A DNA stretch of 64,000 nt from Aquimarina rhabdastrellae (GCA_947387485.1 CANDNT010000001.1:992001-1056000), one strand, 5' to 3'. Positions 45,112 to 55,079 are shown, counted from the first letter of the stretch. Notes: generated by a model from the letters alone, not told the origin. Numbers and translations: made by a program.

Positions 45112-45119
45112 TACATTTG
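45112..45119 (+). promoter_or_regulatory. Probable -7 promoter element of hdc
   Basis: TACATTTG, 18 bases before the ATG at 45138. The -33 region at the right distance is GTTTTTA, a weak match. The in-frame TTG in this box (45117) is unlikely to be the start codon. Confidence 0.5.
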
Positions 45120-45137
45120 CGCAAAATTGAAAAACAA

Positions 45138-46262
45138 ATGAAACTACACCATACCGAACAAGATCAACTTAAAGAGTTATATGCAACAATAGAACATACT
45201 ACTCAAAATTTTTTAGGATATCCTGTTTCCAAAGATTTTGACTATTCAGAGTTAATGCCTTTTTTAAAATTCCCACTTAATAATCTAGGTGATCCTTTTG
45301 GAGAATCTACTTATCGTGTGGATTCTCGCGCTATGGAACGTGAAGTAGTTAACTTTTTTGCTAAACTTTTTAGAGCAAAAGAAGATCAAAGTTGGGGGTA
45401 TGTTACTAATGGTGGTTCTGAAGGTAATTTATATGGCCTTTATGTTGCTCGAGAATTGTATCCTAAAGCTATTGTTTATTTTTCTGAAGCAACACATTAT
45501 AGTATCCAAAAAAACATCACTTTATTAAACGTTGATCACATCATCATTAAATCACAAGAAAATGGTGAAATCGACTATCAAGATCTCAAAGAAGCGATAA
45601 GCTATAATCGTCATAGACCTGCTGTTGTAGTTGCCAATATTGGTACTACTATGACCGAAGCCAAAGATAATACTCGTACTATTAAATCTTTACTAGAAGA
45701 AATGGCTATAGAAAAACATTATATCCATGCAGATGCTGCACTTGCTGGTGGCTTTGCTCCTTTTATAAAGCCTAGGCCTGTTTTTGATTTTGAAGATGGT
45801 ATTGATAGTATTTCTGTAAGCGGACACAAGTTTATAGGATCTCCTATGCCATCTGGAGTTGTTATTGTTAAAAAAGATAATCGTGATCGTATTGCAAGAC
45901 GTATTGCTTATATAGGTAGTTCTGATGCTACAATCACAGGATCTCGTAATGGACATAGTCCTTTATTTTTGTGGTATGCCATAAAAAAACTAGGTATAGA
46001 AGGTTTCCAAAAACGTACCGATCATAGTCTAGCTGTAGCTTCTTATACAGAAAAACGCTTAAACGAATTAGGTATTAAAGCTTGGCGTAATCCTAATGCG
46101 CTTACTATAGTTTTTCCTGCTCCAGATCCCGAAATAATTAAGAAATGGCAATTGGCCACAGAAAAAGGACATTCTCATATTATCTGTATGCCTAATGTTA
46201 CTTTTGAACAAATAGATAGTTTTATAGCTGATATCGAATATACTTTATGCGAAAGCGTATAA
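45138..46262 (+). CDS. hdc: PLP-dependent histidine decarboxylase
   Basis: 374 residues, group II PLP decarboxylase; converts histidine to histamine with release of CO2. The PLP lysine is in SISVSGHKFIGSPMPSG; the N-terminal half has NLGDPFGESTYRVDSR and VTNGGSEGNLYGLYVAREL, and HADAALAGGFAPF is the cofactor Asp region. All fit the Gram-negative (Morganella-type) histidine decarboxylase in order and length (about 378). Annotations of related proteins vary between histidine and aromatic amino acid decarboxylase, so the substrate should be treated as likely. Single-gene unit. Confidence 0.85.
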   Translation: MKLHHTEQDQLKELYATIEHTTQNFLGYPVSKDFDYSELMPFLKFPLNNLGDPFGESTYRVDSRAMEREVVNFFAKLFRAKEDQSWGYVTNGGSEGNLYGLYVARELYPKAIVYFSEATHYSIQKNITLLNVDHIIIKSQENGEIDYQDLKEAISYNRHRPAVVVANIGTTMTEAKDNTRTIKSLLEEMAIEKHYIHADAALAGGFAPFIKPRPVFDFEDGIDSISVSGHKFIGSPMPSGVVIVKKDNRDRIARRIAYIGSSDATITGSRNGHSPLFLWYAIKKLGIEGFQKRTDHSLAVASYTEKRLNELGIKAWRNPNALTIVFPAPDPEIIKKWQLATEKGHSHIICMPNVTFEQIDSFIADIEYTLCESV

Positions 46263-46266
46263 CCAT

Positions 46267-46304
46267 AAAAAAAGAGCTTCAAATAAATTTTGAAGCTCTT
46301 TTTC
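46267..46304. terminator. Bidirectional terminator
   Basis: AAAAAGAGCTTCAAA and TTTGAAGCTCTTTTT arms between convergent hdc and ettA. Confidence 0.9.
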
Positions 46305-46322
46305 TTTTAGTTCGTGATCAAT

Positions 46323-48014
46323 TTATCTCACTAACTTTTTATATTTAATACGTTTAGGCATAATATCTCCTCCTAATCGTTTCTTTTTACTTTCTTCATA
46401 CTCAGAGAAACTTCCTTCAAAGAAATATACTTGAGAATCTCCTTCAAAAGCTAAGATATGTGTACAGATACGATCTAAGAACCAACGGTCATGCGAGATT
46501 ACTACCGCACATCCTGCAAAATTCTCTAATCCTTCTTCTAGTGCTCTCAATGTATTTACATCAAGATCATTGGTAGGCTCATCCAGTAGTAATACGTTAC
46601 CTTCTTCTTTAAGCGTCATAGCCAAGTGTAAGCGGTTACGTTCTCCTCCTGATAAAGTTGCTACTTTTTTGTTTTGCTCGCTTCCGCTAAAGTTAAATCG
46701 GCTTAAATACGCTCTAGAGTTTACTTGGCGTCCACCCATCATAATTAACTCTTGCTCATCAGAGAAGTTTTGCCAAATTGTTTTCTCTGGATCTATATTA
46801 GAATGAGTTTGATCAACATAAGCTATTTTTGCAGTTTCTCCTACATTAAAAGCGCCTTTGTCTGGAGTCTCTTCTCCCATTATCATTCTAAAGATAGTAG
46901 TTTTTCCTGCTCCGTTAGGTCCAATTACTCCTACTATCCCTGCTTGTGGAAGATTGAAGTTTAAATCTTCATATAATAACTTATCTCCATAAGCTTTACT
47001 CACTCCTGTAGCTTCAATCACGTTAGTTCCTAATCTAGGTCCATTAGGAATATAGATTTCAAGTTTTTCATCAAGTTGTTTTTGATCTTGATTCAATAAC
47101 TTATCATAATTCTTTAAACGTGCTTTTTGTTTCGCCTGACGTCCTTTTGCACCTTGTTTTACCCACTCTAACTCTCGTTCAAGTGTTTTTTGACGTTTTG
47201 AAGCTGATTTACTTTCTTGTTCAAGACGTTTTGCTTTTTGATCTAGCCAAGAAGAATAATTTCCTTTCCACGGGATTCCTTCTCCTCTATCTAGTTCTAA
47301 TATCCATCCAGCAATATTATCAAGGAAATAACGGTCGTGCGTTACTGCAATAACAGTTCCTTTATATTGTGCTAAGTGATGTTCTAACCAGTGTACAGAT
47401 TCTGCATCAAGGTGGTTAGTAGGCTCATCAAGTAGTAATACGTCTGGTTCTTGTAATAACAATCTACACAATGCAACACGACGTTTCTCTCCTCCAGATA
47501 ATACTCCAATTTTCTTATCGGCTTCTGGAGTACGTAATGCATCCATTGCTATTTCAAGCTTAGTATCAAGATCCCATGCTCCTAAAGCATCTATCTTATC
47601 TTGTAATACAGCTTGACGATCCATCAATTTTTGCATCTTATCTGCATCTTCATAATATTCTGGAAGACCAAATAAGTCATTGATTTTATTGTATTCGTCA
47701 AGAACAGCTACTGTTTCTGCTGCGCCTTCTTTTACTACTTCTAGTACTGTTTTTTCTGGATCTAATTGCGGTTCTTGTTCTAGATATCCTACTGTATATC
47801 CTTGTGAGAATACTACATCTCCTTGGTAATTTGTATCCACTCCTGCTATAATTTTAAGCAAGGTAGATTTACCAGATCCGTTAAGACCTAGAATTCCGAT
47901 TTTGGCTCCATAAAAGAAGCTTAAATAAATATTTTTAAGTACTGGAGTATTGGCACTTTTAAAGGTTTTAGTCACCCCAGACATTGAAAATATAATCTTC
48001 TTATCGTCTGACAT
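46323..48014 (-). CDS. ettA: Energy-dependent translational throttle protein (ABC-F)
   Basis: 563 residues; two ABC domains (GLNGSGKST and GPNGAGKTT Walker A; LSGGEKRRVALC and LSGGERNRLHLA signatures) joined by the linker arm that contacts the ribosomal E site. No membrane helices. Length and the end KLVR fit EttA rather than Uup or drug-resistance ABC-F proteins. Regulates translation initiation by ADP/ATP ratio in E. coli. Confidence 0.95.
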   Translation of the reverse strand: MSDDKKIIFSMSGVTKTFKSANTPVLKNIYLSFFYGAKIGILGLNGSGKSTLLKIIAGVDTNYQGDVVFSQGYTVGYLEQEPQLDPEKTVLEVVKEGAAETVAVLDEYNKINDLFGLPEYYEDADKMQKLMDRQAVLQDKIDALGAWDLDTKLEIAMDALRTPEADKKIGVLSGGEKRRVALCRLLLQEPDVLLLDEPTNHLDAESVHWLEHHLAQYKGTVIAVTHDRYFLDNIAGWILELDRGEGIPWKGNYSSWLDQKAKRLEQESKSASKRQKTLERELEWVKQGAKGRQAKQKARLKNYDKLLNQDQKQLDEKLEIYIPNGPRLGTNVIEATGVSKAYGDKLLYEDLNFNLPQAGIVGVIGPNGAGKTTIFRMIMGEETPDKGAFNVGETAKIAYVDQTHSNIDPEKTIWQNFSDEQELIMMGGRQVNSRAYLSRFNFSGSEQNKKVATLSGGERNRLHLAMTLKEEGNVLLLDEPTNDLDVNTLRALEEGLENFAGCAVVISHDRWFLDRICTHILAFEGDSQVYFFEGSFSEYEESKKKRLGGDIMPKRIKYKKLVR

Positions 48015-48046
48015 ATTTGTATAGCTATATTGTTTAAATCTTATTT

Positions 48047-48220
48047 TTAAATTCTACCTTTCAAAGCATTAAATGCCCATGAAATTGTACAGAATCCTAA
48101 TCCTGCTACCGTAAATCCAATGGTATAGTTAGGATATTTAAAAACTCCTAAAAGGATCAGCCCTGCTCCTAATATAAACATTAAAAAAGAAGCCCAAGCA
48201 AAAATTGCATTTTTATTCAT
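48047..48220 (-). CDS. Small membrane protein (57 aa), CAL67264-like
   Basis: Short minus-strand gene: ATG at 48220 (another in-frame ATG at 48226), stop at 48047. Product starts MNKNAIFAWASFLMFILGAG, has two helices and ends with SWAFNALKGRI. I recall a small Flavobacteria family named after CAL67264 with this layout. It ends 32 bases before ettA and may be cotranscribed with it. Confidence 0.75.
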   Translation of the reverse strand: MNKNAIFAWASFLMFILGAGLILLGVFKYPNYTIGFTVAGLGFCTISWAFNALKGRI

Positions 48221-48394
48221 TCCCATAAGTCGTTGTTTAGTATCTACATACTTTTTTAGCGACTACAAATATCGGCATTTTATCGACATTTAATAACTCT
48301 TATCGAATTTCTAATGTCATTATTATATTTTTTATTACAATTTTAACTTGTATTTACTTATAATTCTGTTAATAAATTTCTTTTTTATTAAAGC

Positions 48395-48421
48395 AAAAAA
48401 AGACTGCTTATTCAGCAGTCT
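48395..48421 (-). terminator. Intrinsic terminator after the nuclease gene
   Basis: Minus strand AGACTGCT, loop GAATA, AGCAGTCT, then TTTTTT. Confidence 0.88.
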
Positions 48422-48447
48422 CTTATTTATTATTGAGTTTGTAAAGT

Positions 48448-49875
48448 TTAGTTTACAGGTCCATTATCTACTCTTGATTCTAAGATTGATTCAACGCTAT
48501 TAGGTATATTTTCTAGTAAATCATATCCTGTTAATCTTTCAATCTGATTAACACTAGTTCTATAACTACTCCATGAAGTACTAATTCCTTGATCATTAGG
48601 AATATTTACCGCTATAATTCTAGTCGAAGTATTTACTCTATTGATATCATTTGATCCATTAGGTAAAATAATAGCAACTTTCCAGAAAGAATCCGGTACA
48701 GTAATATTTCCTCCATCGATAGTATTTGCAAATCCATTACGTCCGCTTCCTCCTTGACCAGCTACTCCAGCAACAACATATACTTCATTTCCATCTTGAG
48801 CTAATGATCTTAAATAATCCTCTAGATTTTTCCAGCTTCTTTGATTATTATCTGGTGCTTGCGGAGCGATATTAGTCATATAATACGTATTTGCATTTGA
48901 ACTACTACTACCATTACGATCTGCAGATGGACATAAATGACCTCTATCAAAACCTGATCTTGTATAATCACTTGTAGATGCTAAGAAAAAACTACTAGGT
49001 AATGCGGTATCTCTTTTAAAACAGTTACATCTTCTTGCCGATCCCATCCAAGCTGAACTTAAATGCCAGCTCACCCAATTTGCTGTACCTCTACTATTAT
49101 TATAAGATAACGCGTAATCTGCTCTTGATAAATAATAATTATTTACAGAAGATCCTGCATTAGATGGATTTCCAAAAGCAATATTACTATCTCTTGATGC
49201 TACTCCTGTATTATCGTTATCTCCTCCAGAGTTTCCACCGCTTACTTCTATTTCTATGTTATCAAAATTAACTCTATTTGATCCCCCAGATAGTTTCTGA
49301 ATTCCGAAACGAACACGACCTGTAGCATTTACATTAATTTTTACTGTATTTAATGCGGTTGAACTTGTTGTAATTGTATTTCCTACATATACCCAATCAC
49401 CTCCATTAAAAGAAGCTATAAGTCTCCATGTAGAAGTACCATCACTACCATACTTAGCATGTCTCACTGTTACAGAAGATGCTCCGTTATCTAGATCAAA
49501 ATCCATAATAGCATATCCCGAATTACGCATTCTTATTGCTTTTGATCCGTATCTGCGATCTCTGCTTGAAGTTCCTAATAAGGCGTCACTTAAATACCAA
49601 TCTCCTGAATTCACCTGTATATAGCCTGCACTATAACTAGTTTTTGAATCTGTTTCAAAAGTTTCTGTAAATCCAGTTGCAATTTTTCCATCATGACTAT
49701 GCTCATGTGGTCCTTCGTTATCATAATAAAATGTTGCAGCTTTTACCTCTCCTTCTATAGCTAGAGGTGTGCTTTCGATAAGTTGATAATCTGCATTATC
49801 ATCGTTGTTACAGCTTACCATAAACATGGTAGCTCCTAGCAATAATGCTCCTAATTTAGTTTGTACTAATTTCAT
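48448..49875 (-). CDS. Lipoprotein DNA/RNA non-specific endonuclease
   Basis: 475 residues. Lipoprotein signal (MFMVSC, about Cys22), an acidic stretch, then a beta-sandwich domain (about 60-215) and a His-Me-finger nuclease domain with the catalytic motif DRGHLCPSADR (about 310-320) and the Mg-binding Asn in TYYMTNIAPQ. Probably displayed at the cell surface or secreted, where it could degrade environmental DNA for nucleotides or phosphate. Own promoter and terminator. The front domain may bind DNA or carbohydrate; that is unclear. Confidence 0.9.
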   Translation of the reverse strand: MKLVQTKLGALLLGATMFMVSCNNDDNADYQLIESTPLAIEGEVKAATFYYDNEGPHEHSHDGKIATGFTETFETDSKTSYSAGYIQVNSGDWYLSDALLGTSSRDRRYGSKAIRMRNSGYAIMDFDLDNGASSVTVRHAKYGSDGTSTWRLIASFNGGDWVYVGNTITTSSTALNTVKINVNATGRVRFGIQKLSGGSNRVNFDNIEIEVSGGNSGGDNDNTGVASRDSNIAFGNPSNAGSSVNNYYLSRADYALSYNNSRGTANWVSWHLSSAWMGSARRCNCFKRDTALPSSFFLASTSDYTRSGFDRGHLCPSADRNGSSSSNANTYYMTNIAPQAPDNNQRSWKNLEDYLRSLAQDGNEVYVVAGVAGQGGSGRNGFANTIDGGNITVPDSFWKVAIILPNGSNDINRVNTSTRIIAVNIPNDQGISTSWSSYRTSVNQIERLTGYDLLENIPNSVESILESRVDNGPVN

Positions 49876-49948
49876 GTTGAGTTTAATTAAGTTTATTGTT
49901 CTGCCTCTATTAAAAACCTTGTTTTATGGTTTATTAATAATGACCGCG

Positions 49949-49976
49949 CAAATGTATTCTTTGCGTATATCCTCAA
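49949..49976 (-). promoter_or_regulatory. Promoter of the nuclease gene
   Basis: Minus strand TTG (49974-49976), 17-base spacer, TACATTTG (49949-49956); consensus match, 5' UTR of about 68 bases. Confidence 0.7.
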
Positions 49977-50051
49977 CACTAGGTCAATGTTAGCTTAACG
50001 TTAAGAAAACGTTATCTAGTTTTCCTAATCATGTCCTCATTTTTAAATAAA

Positions 50052-50087
50052 AAAAGTGAGGTGTCCAATATTGAACACCTCACTTTT
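50052..50087 (-). terminator. Intrinsic terminator after the YdeI-family gene
   Basis: AAAAGTGAGGTGT and ACACCTCACTTTT arms, 13-bp stem, T-rich flanks. Confidence 0.9.
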
Positions 50088-50102
50088 ATCATTTTTTTTA
50101 GT

Positions 50103-50699
50103 TTATTTTCGATACTTATCATTCAATCCTATTCCGCTTTGAATCATAGGTATGATCTTCTTTAATCTATTTTGTTTAGTTGCTTCTCTTTTAGCCTCGC
50201 TTATATGCTCTGCATATTCTCTTTGTTTGTATGCTGTTAATTCCTTAAATTTTTCTTTTAAAACAACATCTTCATTTAATACTGTTTCTAATTCTGATGG
50301 AATTTCGAAAGCAACCTTTTTAACTGGTTTAATTTCTTTACCTGCTAATTGATTTTGTATTGCTTCGTCAACATATGCTTTTAATAGCTCTTGAGGTATT
50401 GCTTCTAAACTTTCAAACCTCCATTGTCTTAATGCTTTAGTTTTACCTTCTTGTGCATTAAGTAACATATTGGCTTCATCCTTTAATAATGCTCCATTAT
50501 AAAACCATACCCCTACATATGATTTAAACGCACCTAATCCTATTACATTTTTACCATTTTTGGTAGTATATACAGGTACTCCCCATTTAACCGTTTCGGT
50601 CAAACCTGATGCCAAAGCGATAGATCTCAATACTTTTAAAGCTGTTGTCCATTGTGGTTTTGCTTCGATATAAGCGTCTACAGAGGTATGTTTTTCCAT
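50103..50699 (-). CDS. YdeI / DUF1801 family protein
   Basis: 198 residues, cytosolic. N-terminal DUF1801 domain (AYIEAKPQWTTALKVLRSIA, VKWGVPVYTTKNGKNV, GVWFYNGALLKD) and a C-terminal helical OmpD-associated (YdeI) region (YAEHISEAKREATKQNRL). Function unknown; related proteins bind iron-type frataxin-like folds. 14 bases after the GH31 gene, so cotranscribed. Confidence 0.85.
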   Translation of the reverse strand: MEKHTSVDAYIEAKPQWTTALKVLRSIALASGLTETVKWGVPVYTTKNGKNVIGLGAFKSYVGVWFYNGALLKDEANMLLNAQEGKTKALRQWRFESLEAIPQELLKAYVDEAIQNQLAGKEIKPVKKVAFEIPSELETVLNEDVVLKEKFKELTAYKQREYAEHISEAKREATKQNRLKKIIPMIQSGIGLNDKYRK

Positions 50700-50713
50700 A
50701 ATGAATATGCGTT

Positions 50714-53113
50714 TTATAGCGTTATATTAACATTCAAAGATGTGTTTGCTTTCCAATTTAAAGAAATTATTACAGTTTGTAATGTTTCATTATAAGTAAA
50801 CTTTGCTTCAGTCCCGTCTACAGTTATTGTTTTAGGTGCAGTGGTTATATTATGCACAGTAAAAGCTATAGTTCTATCTTTTGTAGTATAAGTTTTACCT
50901 ACTGTAGTATTAAATGTAAACTCTAATGCATTCGTTTTCGCTTTAGCTTTAAACTTTAATAATTCGTATGCTCTTTTTTCAAATGCTTGAGGAGTTGTTC
51001 CATTATCATCATAAACTTCACCCTCGCTTATAGCTACTGTATTATCATAATAATAATCGACATTCATCTCTTGTGTTTGATATACTGCTGTAGTTTGAAT
51101 TGGTTTGATTGTAGGAATAAAAGCTCCTCCTTTTACAAATACTGGTATATGATCTTCTACAACAGCTACCGTTGCCTTTTTACCTCCAGAATATAACTTT
51201 CCTGTAAAGAAATCAAACCAATTATGTCCAGTAGGGAAATATACTTCTTGCGTTTTTACTCCAGGTGCTACTACAGGAGATACTAACAAATCTTCTCCCC
51301 ATAAATATGTTTTTTTAACCTCATTAATACTAGCATTATCTTCTTCTTCAAAAAATACTGGTCGCATCAATGGCAATCCTGTTTGATTATTGTCAAATGC
51401 TAATGTATAGTTATACGGCAATAAGCTATATCGTAATTCAATTGCTTTTTTTGCCAATGCTTTAGTTTTATCGTCATGAAAAACTGGCTCTGGAGCAATT
51501 TCTTCTTGTGCATGTGGTCTAAAGATAGGTTGAAAAACACCATACTGTAACCATCTAGTATATAATTCTGGATCAAATTTTTCTCCTCCAGCAAATCCTC
51601 CTAGATCAGAATGCATATATCCCAATCCTTGCATTCCCATTTGTAATGCAATTTCGGTTTGTGCTTGCAATCCTTCCCAACTACGACTCACATCTCCTGA
51701 CCAAGGTATCATACCAAAACGTTGCGATCCAGAATATCCTGCTCTCATTAAAATAAATGGTCGCTGTGTAGGGTACTCTTTTTGGTATCCTTCATGTAAT
51801 AATCTTGCCCAATCATGTCCATAGATATTGTGTACTTCGTCTGCACTACCCTTTGCATGTTGTAACTTTGATGGGTGAACTTCTGGTTCTCCTAGATCTC
51901 CCCACCATCCAGATACTCCCATATCTGCATATTTTTTATATACATTCCAGAACCATTCTTTTCCTTCTGGATTATAAATATCTATAATACCTGTATTACC
52001 AAAATAGAAATCGTATGTATATGGATTTCCTACAGAGTCTTTTCCTAAAATTTGTTTAGCAGCAGCTTCTTTCCATTTTTTTGATGTAGTAAGTACAAAT
52101 GGTTCAGTAATTAATACCGTCTTTACTCCTTCTGTTTTAAAATCATTAATCATTTTCTTAGGTGTAGGGAAAGAATCTTTTAAAAACTCTAAATTTCCCA
52201 TTGTACCTTTGATATCTTTACCAAACCAGTAAATATCTAGAATAACGGCATCTAATGGTATTTCGTCTTTTTTAAATCGAGCGACTACATCTCGTGTTTC
52301 TTTTTCTGAATGATATCCAAAACGACTAGCAAAATTTCCTAAAGCCCAACGAGGTGGCAACGGTTGTTTTCCTGTTAGCGTTGTATATTGTCCTACTAGA
52401 TCTTCCCAATCTTCTCCTGCTATTACTTGATATGTTTTTCTACCACTTATCGTTTCATAGCTTAGTGTATTATCTTTTTTACTATCTATATCTAGAAATC
52501 CTATAGGCGCATTATCAAAATGTACCGCATATTTCTTTGACGAATAAATTAATGGCATGGTATAGTTAAGCAATTCTGAGTGTGAACCATAACCGTAATG
52601 TGCTCTATTGTATAATTGTAATCGATATCCTCTACGGTTCATTCCTACAACTCGAGCTCCAGCTCCATATATTTTCTCAGTACCATCGAGATTAAAGTTT
52701 AATACTTCTGTACTATCTGTTTTTATATAACCTTCTTTTTCTGAGATTAATTCTTTTCCTTTATAAAAGTATTTAATGTTAAAAGGTGACTTTTTAATTT
52801 GTACGCTAATTCCTGTAGTTCCGTATACAATCACACTATCGTTTTCTTGTAAGGAAACTTCTTGCTGAGTTGGTTTTAATACAACAGCATGTGATTCTGA
52901 ACTAAATTCTTCGCCTTTAGGCACAAAAGAAGTCTCTATTATTTTGTCAGAATACGGTTTAATAATATACATCCCGTCATCTTTGTATACTTCTAGATGT
53001 GTTTGTTTATCCGCAATTCCCTGAAATGGTCCTTCTGGTTGTTGCTTACACGAAAAAATGGTGGTGGTTATCGCTATTAACGATACGGTTTTTAGGAGGT
53101 TAATTTTTATCAT
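50714..53113 (-). CDS. GH31 family alpha-glycosidase, lipoprotein
   Basis: 799 residues; lipoprotein signal (TTTIFSC, about Cys22). Layout of GH31: N-terminal beta-sandwich (GAGARVVGMNRRG near 150), catalytic barrel with PRWALGNFASRFGYH, nucleophile Asp in SGWWGDLGEPEVH and acid/base Asp in WSGDVSRSWEGL, and C-terminal DUF5110-like domain (about 690-799). Retaining alpha-glucosidase or alpha-xylosidase at the cell envelope; substrate not decided by sequence. A TATATTTG box (53179-53186, minus) may be its -7 element, although the -33 match is poor. Confidence 0.9.
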   Translation of the reverse strand: MIKINLLKTVSLIAITTTIFSCKQQPEGPFQGIADKQTHLEVYKDDGMYIIKPYSDKIIETSFVPKGEEFSSESHAVVLKPTQQEVSLQENDSVIVYGTTGISVQIKKSPFNIKYFYKGKELISEKEGYIKTDSTEVLNFNLDGTEKIYGAGARVVGMNRRGYRLQLYNRAHYGYGSHSELLNYTMPLIYSSKKYAVHFDNAPIGFLDIDSKKDNTLSYETISGRKTYQVIAGEDWEDLVGQYTTLTGKQPLPPRWALGNFASRFGYHSEKETRDVVARFKKDEIPLDAVILDIYWFGKDIKGTMGNLEFLKDSFPTPKKMINDFKTEGVKTVLITEPFVLTTSKKWKEAAAKQILGKDSVGNPYTYDFYFGNTGIIDIYNPEGKEWFWNVYKKYADMGVSGWWGDLGEPEVHPSKLQHAKGSADEVHNIYGHDWARLLHEGYQKEYPTQRPFILMRAGYSGSQRFGMIPWSGDVSRSWEGLQAQTEIALQMGMQGLGYMHSDLGGFAGGEKFDPELYTRWLQYGVFQPIFRPHAQEEIAPEPVFHDDKTKALAKKAIELRYSLLPYNYTLAFDNNQTGLPLMRPVFFEEEDNASINEVKKTYLWGEDLLVSPVVAPGVKTQEVYFPTGHNWFDFFTGKLYSGGKKATVAVVEDHIPVFVKGGAFIPTIKPIQTTAVYQTQEMNVDYYYDNTVAISEGEVYDDNGTTPQAFEKRAYELLKFKAKAKTNALEFTFNTTVGKTYTTKDRTIAFTVHNITTAPKTITVDGTEAKFTYNETLQTVIISLNWKANTSLNVNITL

Positions 53114-53381
53114 AGTATCTCAATTATAATGTTGAGTTGACCTTAATGCTATTCTTGCATTTAGACCTACACAAATCTCAAATATAAATGAATCTGTTTA
53201 AGTGACTTTGCTTTAATACAGCTTTATGATGAGTTTTATTATTTTTTTAGTATTTCAAAGATTTAGTTACGGATTTATTAATTGTCTTTAGATTTAACAT
53301 TAAAACACCCTCTTTTTAAACTGATATTTCTCATATTTAAATACTAAAATCTAAAGTATATTTATATCACACAGTTTTTTT

Positions 53382-53849
53382 ATGTTATATCAAGAATCAC
53401 AGCGTTTTACACAATGGTGGTTATGGTTAGTCTTAATTGCTATTGGTAGCTTACCTTTTATTGGTTTTTATCACGATTGGAACCAAGGTCAAAATCCTTT
53501 TCTCAATATAGAGTTACTTCTTTTTGCACTATGTACTTGGGGACTTGTTTGTTTATTCTTTATACTTAAATTAAAAACAACTATAAGTCACACGCATATC
53601 CATATACGTTTTGTTCCTTTTCTAACCAAAAACATTCCTCTTCATCACATTAAAAGTGCTCGAATTTTAAATTATGGCTTTGTTGGTGGTTGGGGAATTC
53701 GATACAGTACAACTCATGGTACGGTTTATAATACTTCTGGAAAAATTGGTTTAGCGCTTGTTCTACGTGATAACTCCAAACTTGTCATTGGTACGCAATG
53801 TCCAAAAGAACTTCAGCAAATTATCATGGCTATAGGATTACCTCAATAA
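53382..53849 (+). CDS. Membrane protein with PH-like domain
   Basis: 155 residues: two helices (LWLVLIAIGSLPFIGFY and LLLFALCTWGLVCLFFIL), then a beta domain (ISHTHIHIRFVPFLTKNIPLHH, GWGIRYSTTHGTVYN) like bacterial PH domains. Function unknown. Stand-alone gene. Confidence 0.7.
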   Translation: MLYQESQRFTQWWLWLVLIAIGSLPFIGFYHDWNQGQNPFLNIELLLFALCTWGLVCLFFILKLKTTISHTHIHIRFVPFLTKNIPLHHIKSARILNYGFVGGWGIRYSTTHGTVYNTSGKIGLALVLRDNSKLVIGTQCPKELQQIIMAIGLPQ

Positions 53850-53950
53850 GCAGATTGCTAATCTTTATAAAACTGCATTTTTAATTCTCTTCTCGACATT
53901 TTTTTGACTTACTTTTATTAATTTAAACCTCTCTCTTAATTCTTATTTCA

Positions 53951-54613
53951 ATGGAAAAATTATCTCCTGAGGCGTTGTTAGAAATAGAACGTCAACTTAG
54001 TGCTCCAGATGGTGAAAACGGCATTAAAATAGCCGAAGAAATGCATCGAAGTAACATAGGCATGACTCGCGCTGCCTATCAAGCATTAAACATACAAAAC
54101 GATATGCATATTCTTGAAATTGGTCATGGTAATTGTGCCCATTTAAAAGAAATCTTTGATAGTGCTTCTTCCTTAATCTATCATGGACTTGAAATTTCTA
54201 AAACGATGCATCTTCAAGCAAAACAGATCAATGCTGAATTTCATCAAAAAAACCAAGCTATTTTTTCGCTTTATGATGGATTAACTATCAAATTACCAGA
54301 TGATTCTTTTCATGTTGCTTTTAGTGTAAACTCTATTTATTTCTGGAAAAAACCTATAGTTTTACTCAACGATATTTATCGTGTACTTAAACCTGGTGGA
54401 CATCTAGCTATTGTATTTGCTTTAAAAGATTTTATGAAGCAACTCCCTTTTGTCAATGATCGTTTTTCATTATTTGATCATCAGGATATAACACAGCTAA
54501 TTAAACAAACTCCTTTTGAAATAGCTACGCTAACGAATCATCAAGAACGTATACAAAGTAAACATGATGAATGGGTTAATCGTGAGTTTTGTGTAGCACT
54601 GCTAAAAAAATAA
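53951..54613 (+). CDS. Class I SAM-dependent methyltransferase
   Basis: 220 residues. Rossmann motif I as ILEIGHGNCAHL, then VAFSVNSIYFWKKPI and VLKPGGHLAIVFA (Methyltransf_11 pattern). Small-molecule methyltransferase of unknown substrate. Followed by a GNAT gene after 6 bases; the pair likely forms one transcript. Confidence 0.85.
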   Translation: MEKLSPEALLEIERQLSAPDGENGIKIAEEMHRSNIGMTRAAYQALNIQNDMHILEIGHGNCAHLKEIFDSASSLIYHGLEISKTMHLQAKQINAEFHQKNQAIFSLYDGLTIKLPDDSFHVAFSVNSIYFWKKPIVLLNDIYRVLKPGGHLAIVFALKDFMKQLPFVNDRFSLFDHQDITQLIKQTPFEIATLTNHQERIQSKHDEWVNREFCVALLKK

Positions 54614-54619
54614 CACCTT

Positions 54620-55069
54620 ATGTTCACCATCAAACGTACTGATGCAACTCATCAAGACTTTATCGCCTTGGTTCATCTTCTAGATCAAGATTTGGCTATT
54701 AGAGATGGAGATGATCACGCTTTTTATGCTCAATACAATACTCTTGATACTATAAAGCACGTTGTTATTGCATATCAAGATACAATTCCTGTAGGTTGTG
54801 GTGCCATCAAACATTATGATAATACTATTATGGAAGTTAAACGTATGTTTACTGCTACTGCTTATCGCGGAAAAGGTATTGCTTCAAAAATATTAAACGA
54901 GCTAGAAATCTGGACTAAAGAACTATCTTATACTTCTTGTATATTAGAAACAGGTATCAAACAACCTGAAGCTATTGCTCTGTATAAAAAACAAGGATAT
55001 GAAGTTATTCCTAATTATGGACAATATACAGGATTAGATACCAGTATTTGTTTTAAAAAAACACTCTAA
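54620..55069 (+). CDS. GNAT family N-acetyltransferase
   Basis: 149 residues. The acetyl-CoA loop is KRMFTATAYRGKGIASKILNE (R/Q-x-x-G-x-G/A as YRGKGIA), followed by CILETGIKQPEAIALYKKQGYE. Substrate unknown. Second gene of a two-gene unit closed by a strong terminator. Confidence 0.87.
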   Translation: MFTIKRTDATHQDFIALVHLLDQDLAIRDGDDHAFYAQYNTLDTIKHVVIAYQDTIPVGCGAIKHYDNTIMEVKRMFTATAYRGKGIASKILNELEIWTKELSYTSCILETGIKQPEAIALYKKQGYEVIPNYGQYTGLDTSICFKKTL

Positions 55070-55079
55070 AAATAAAGTA

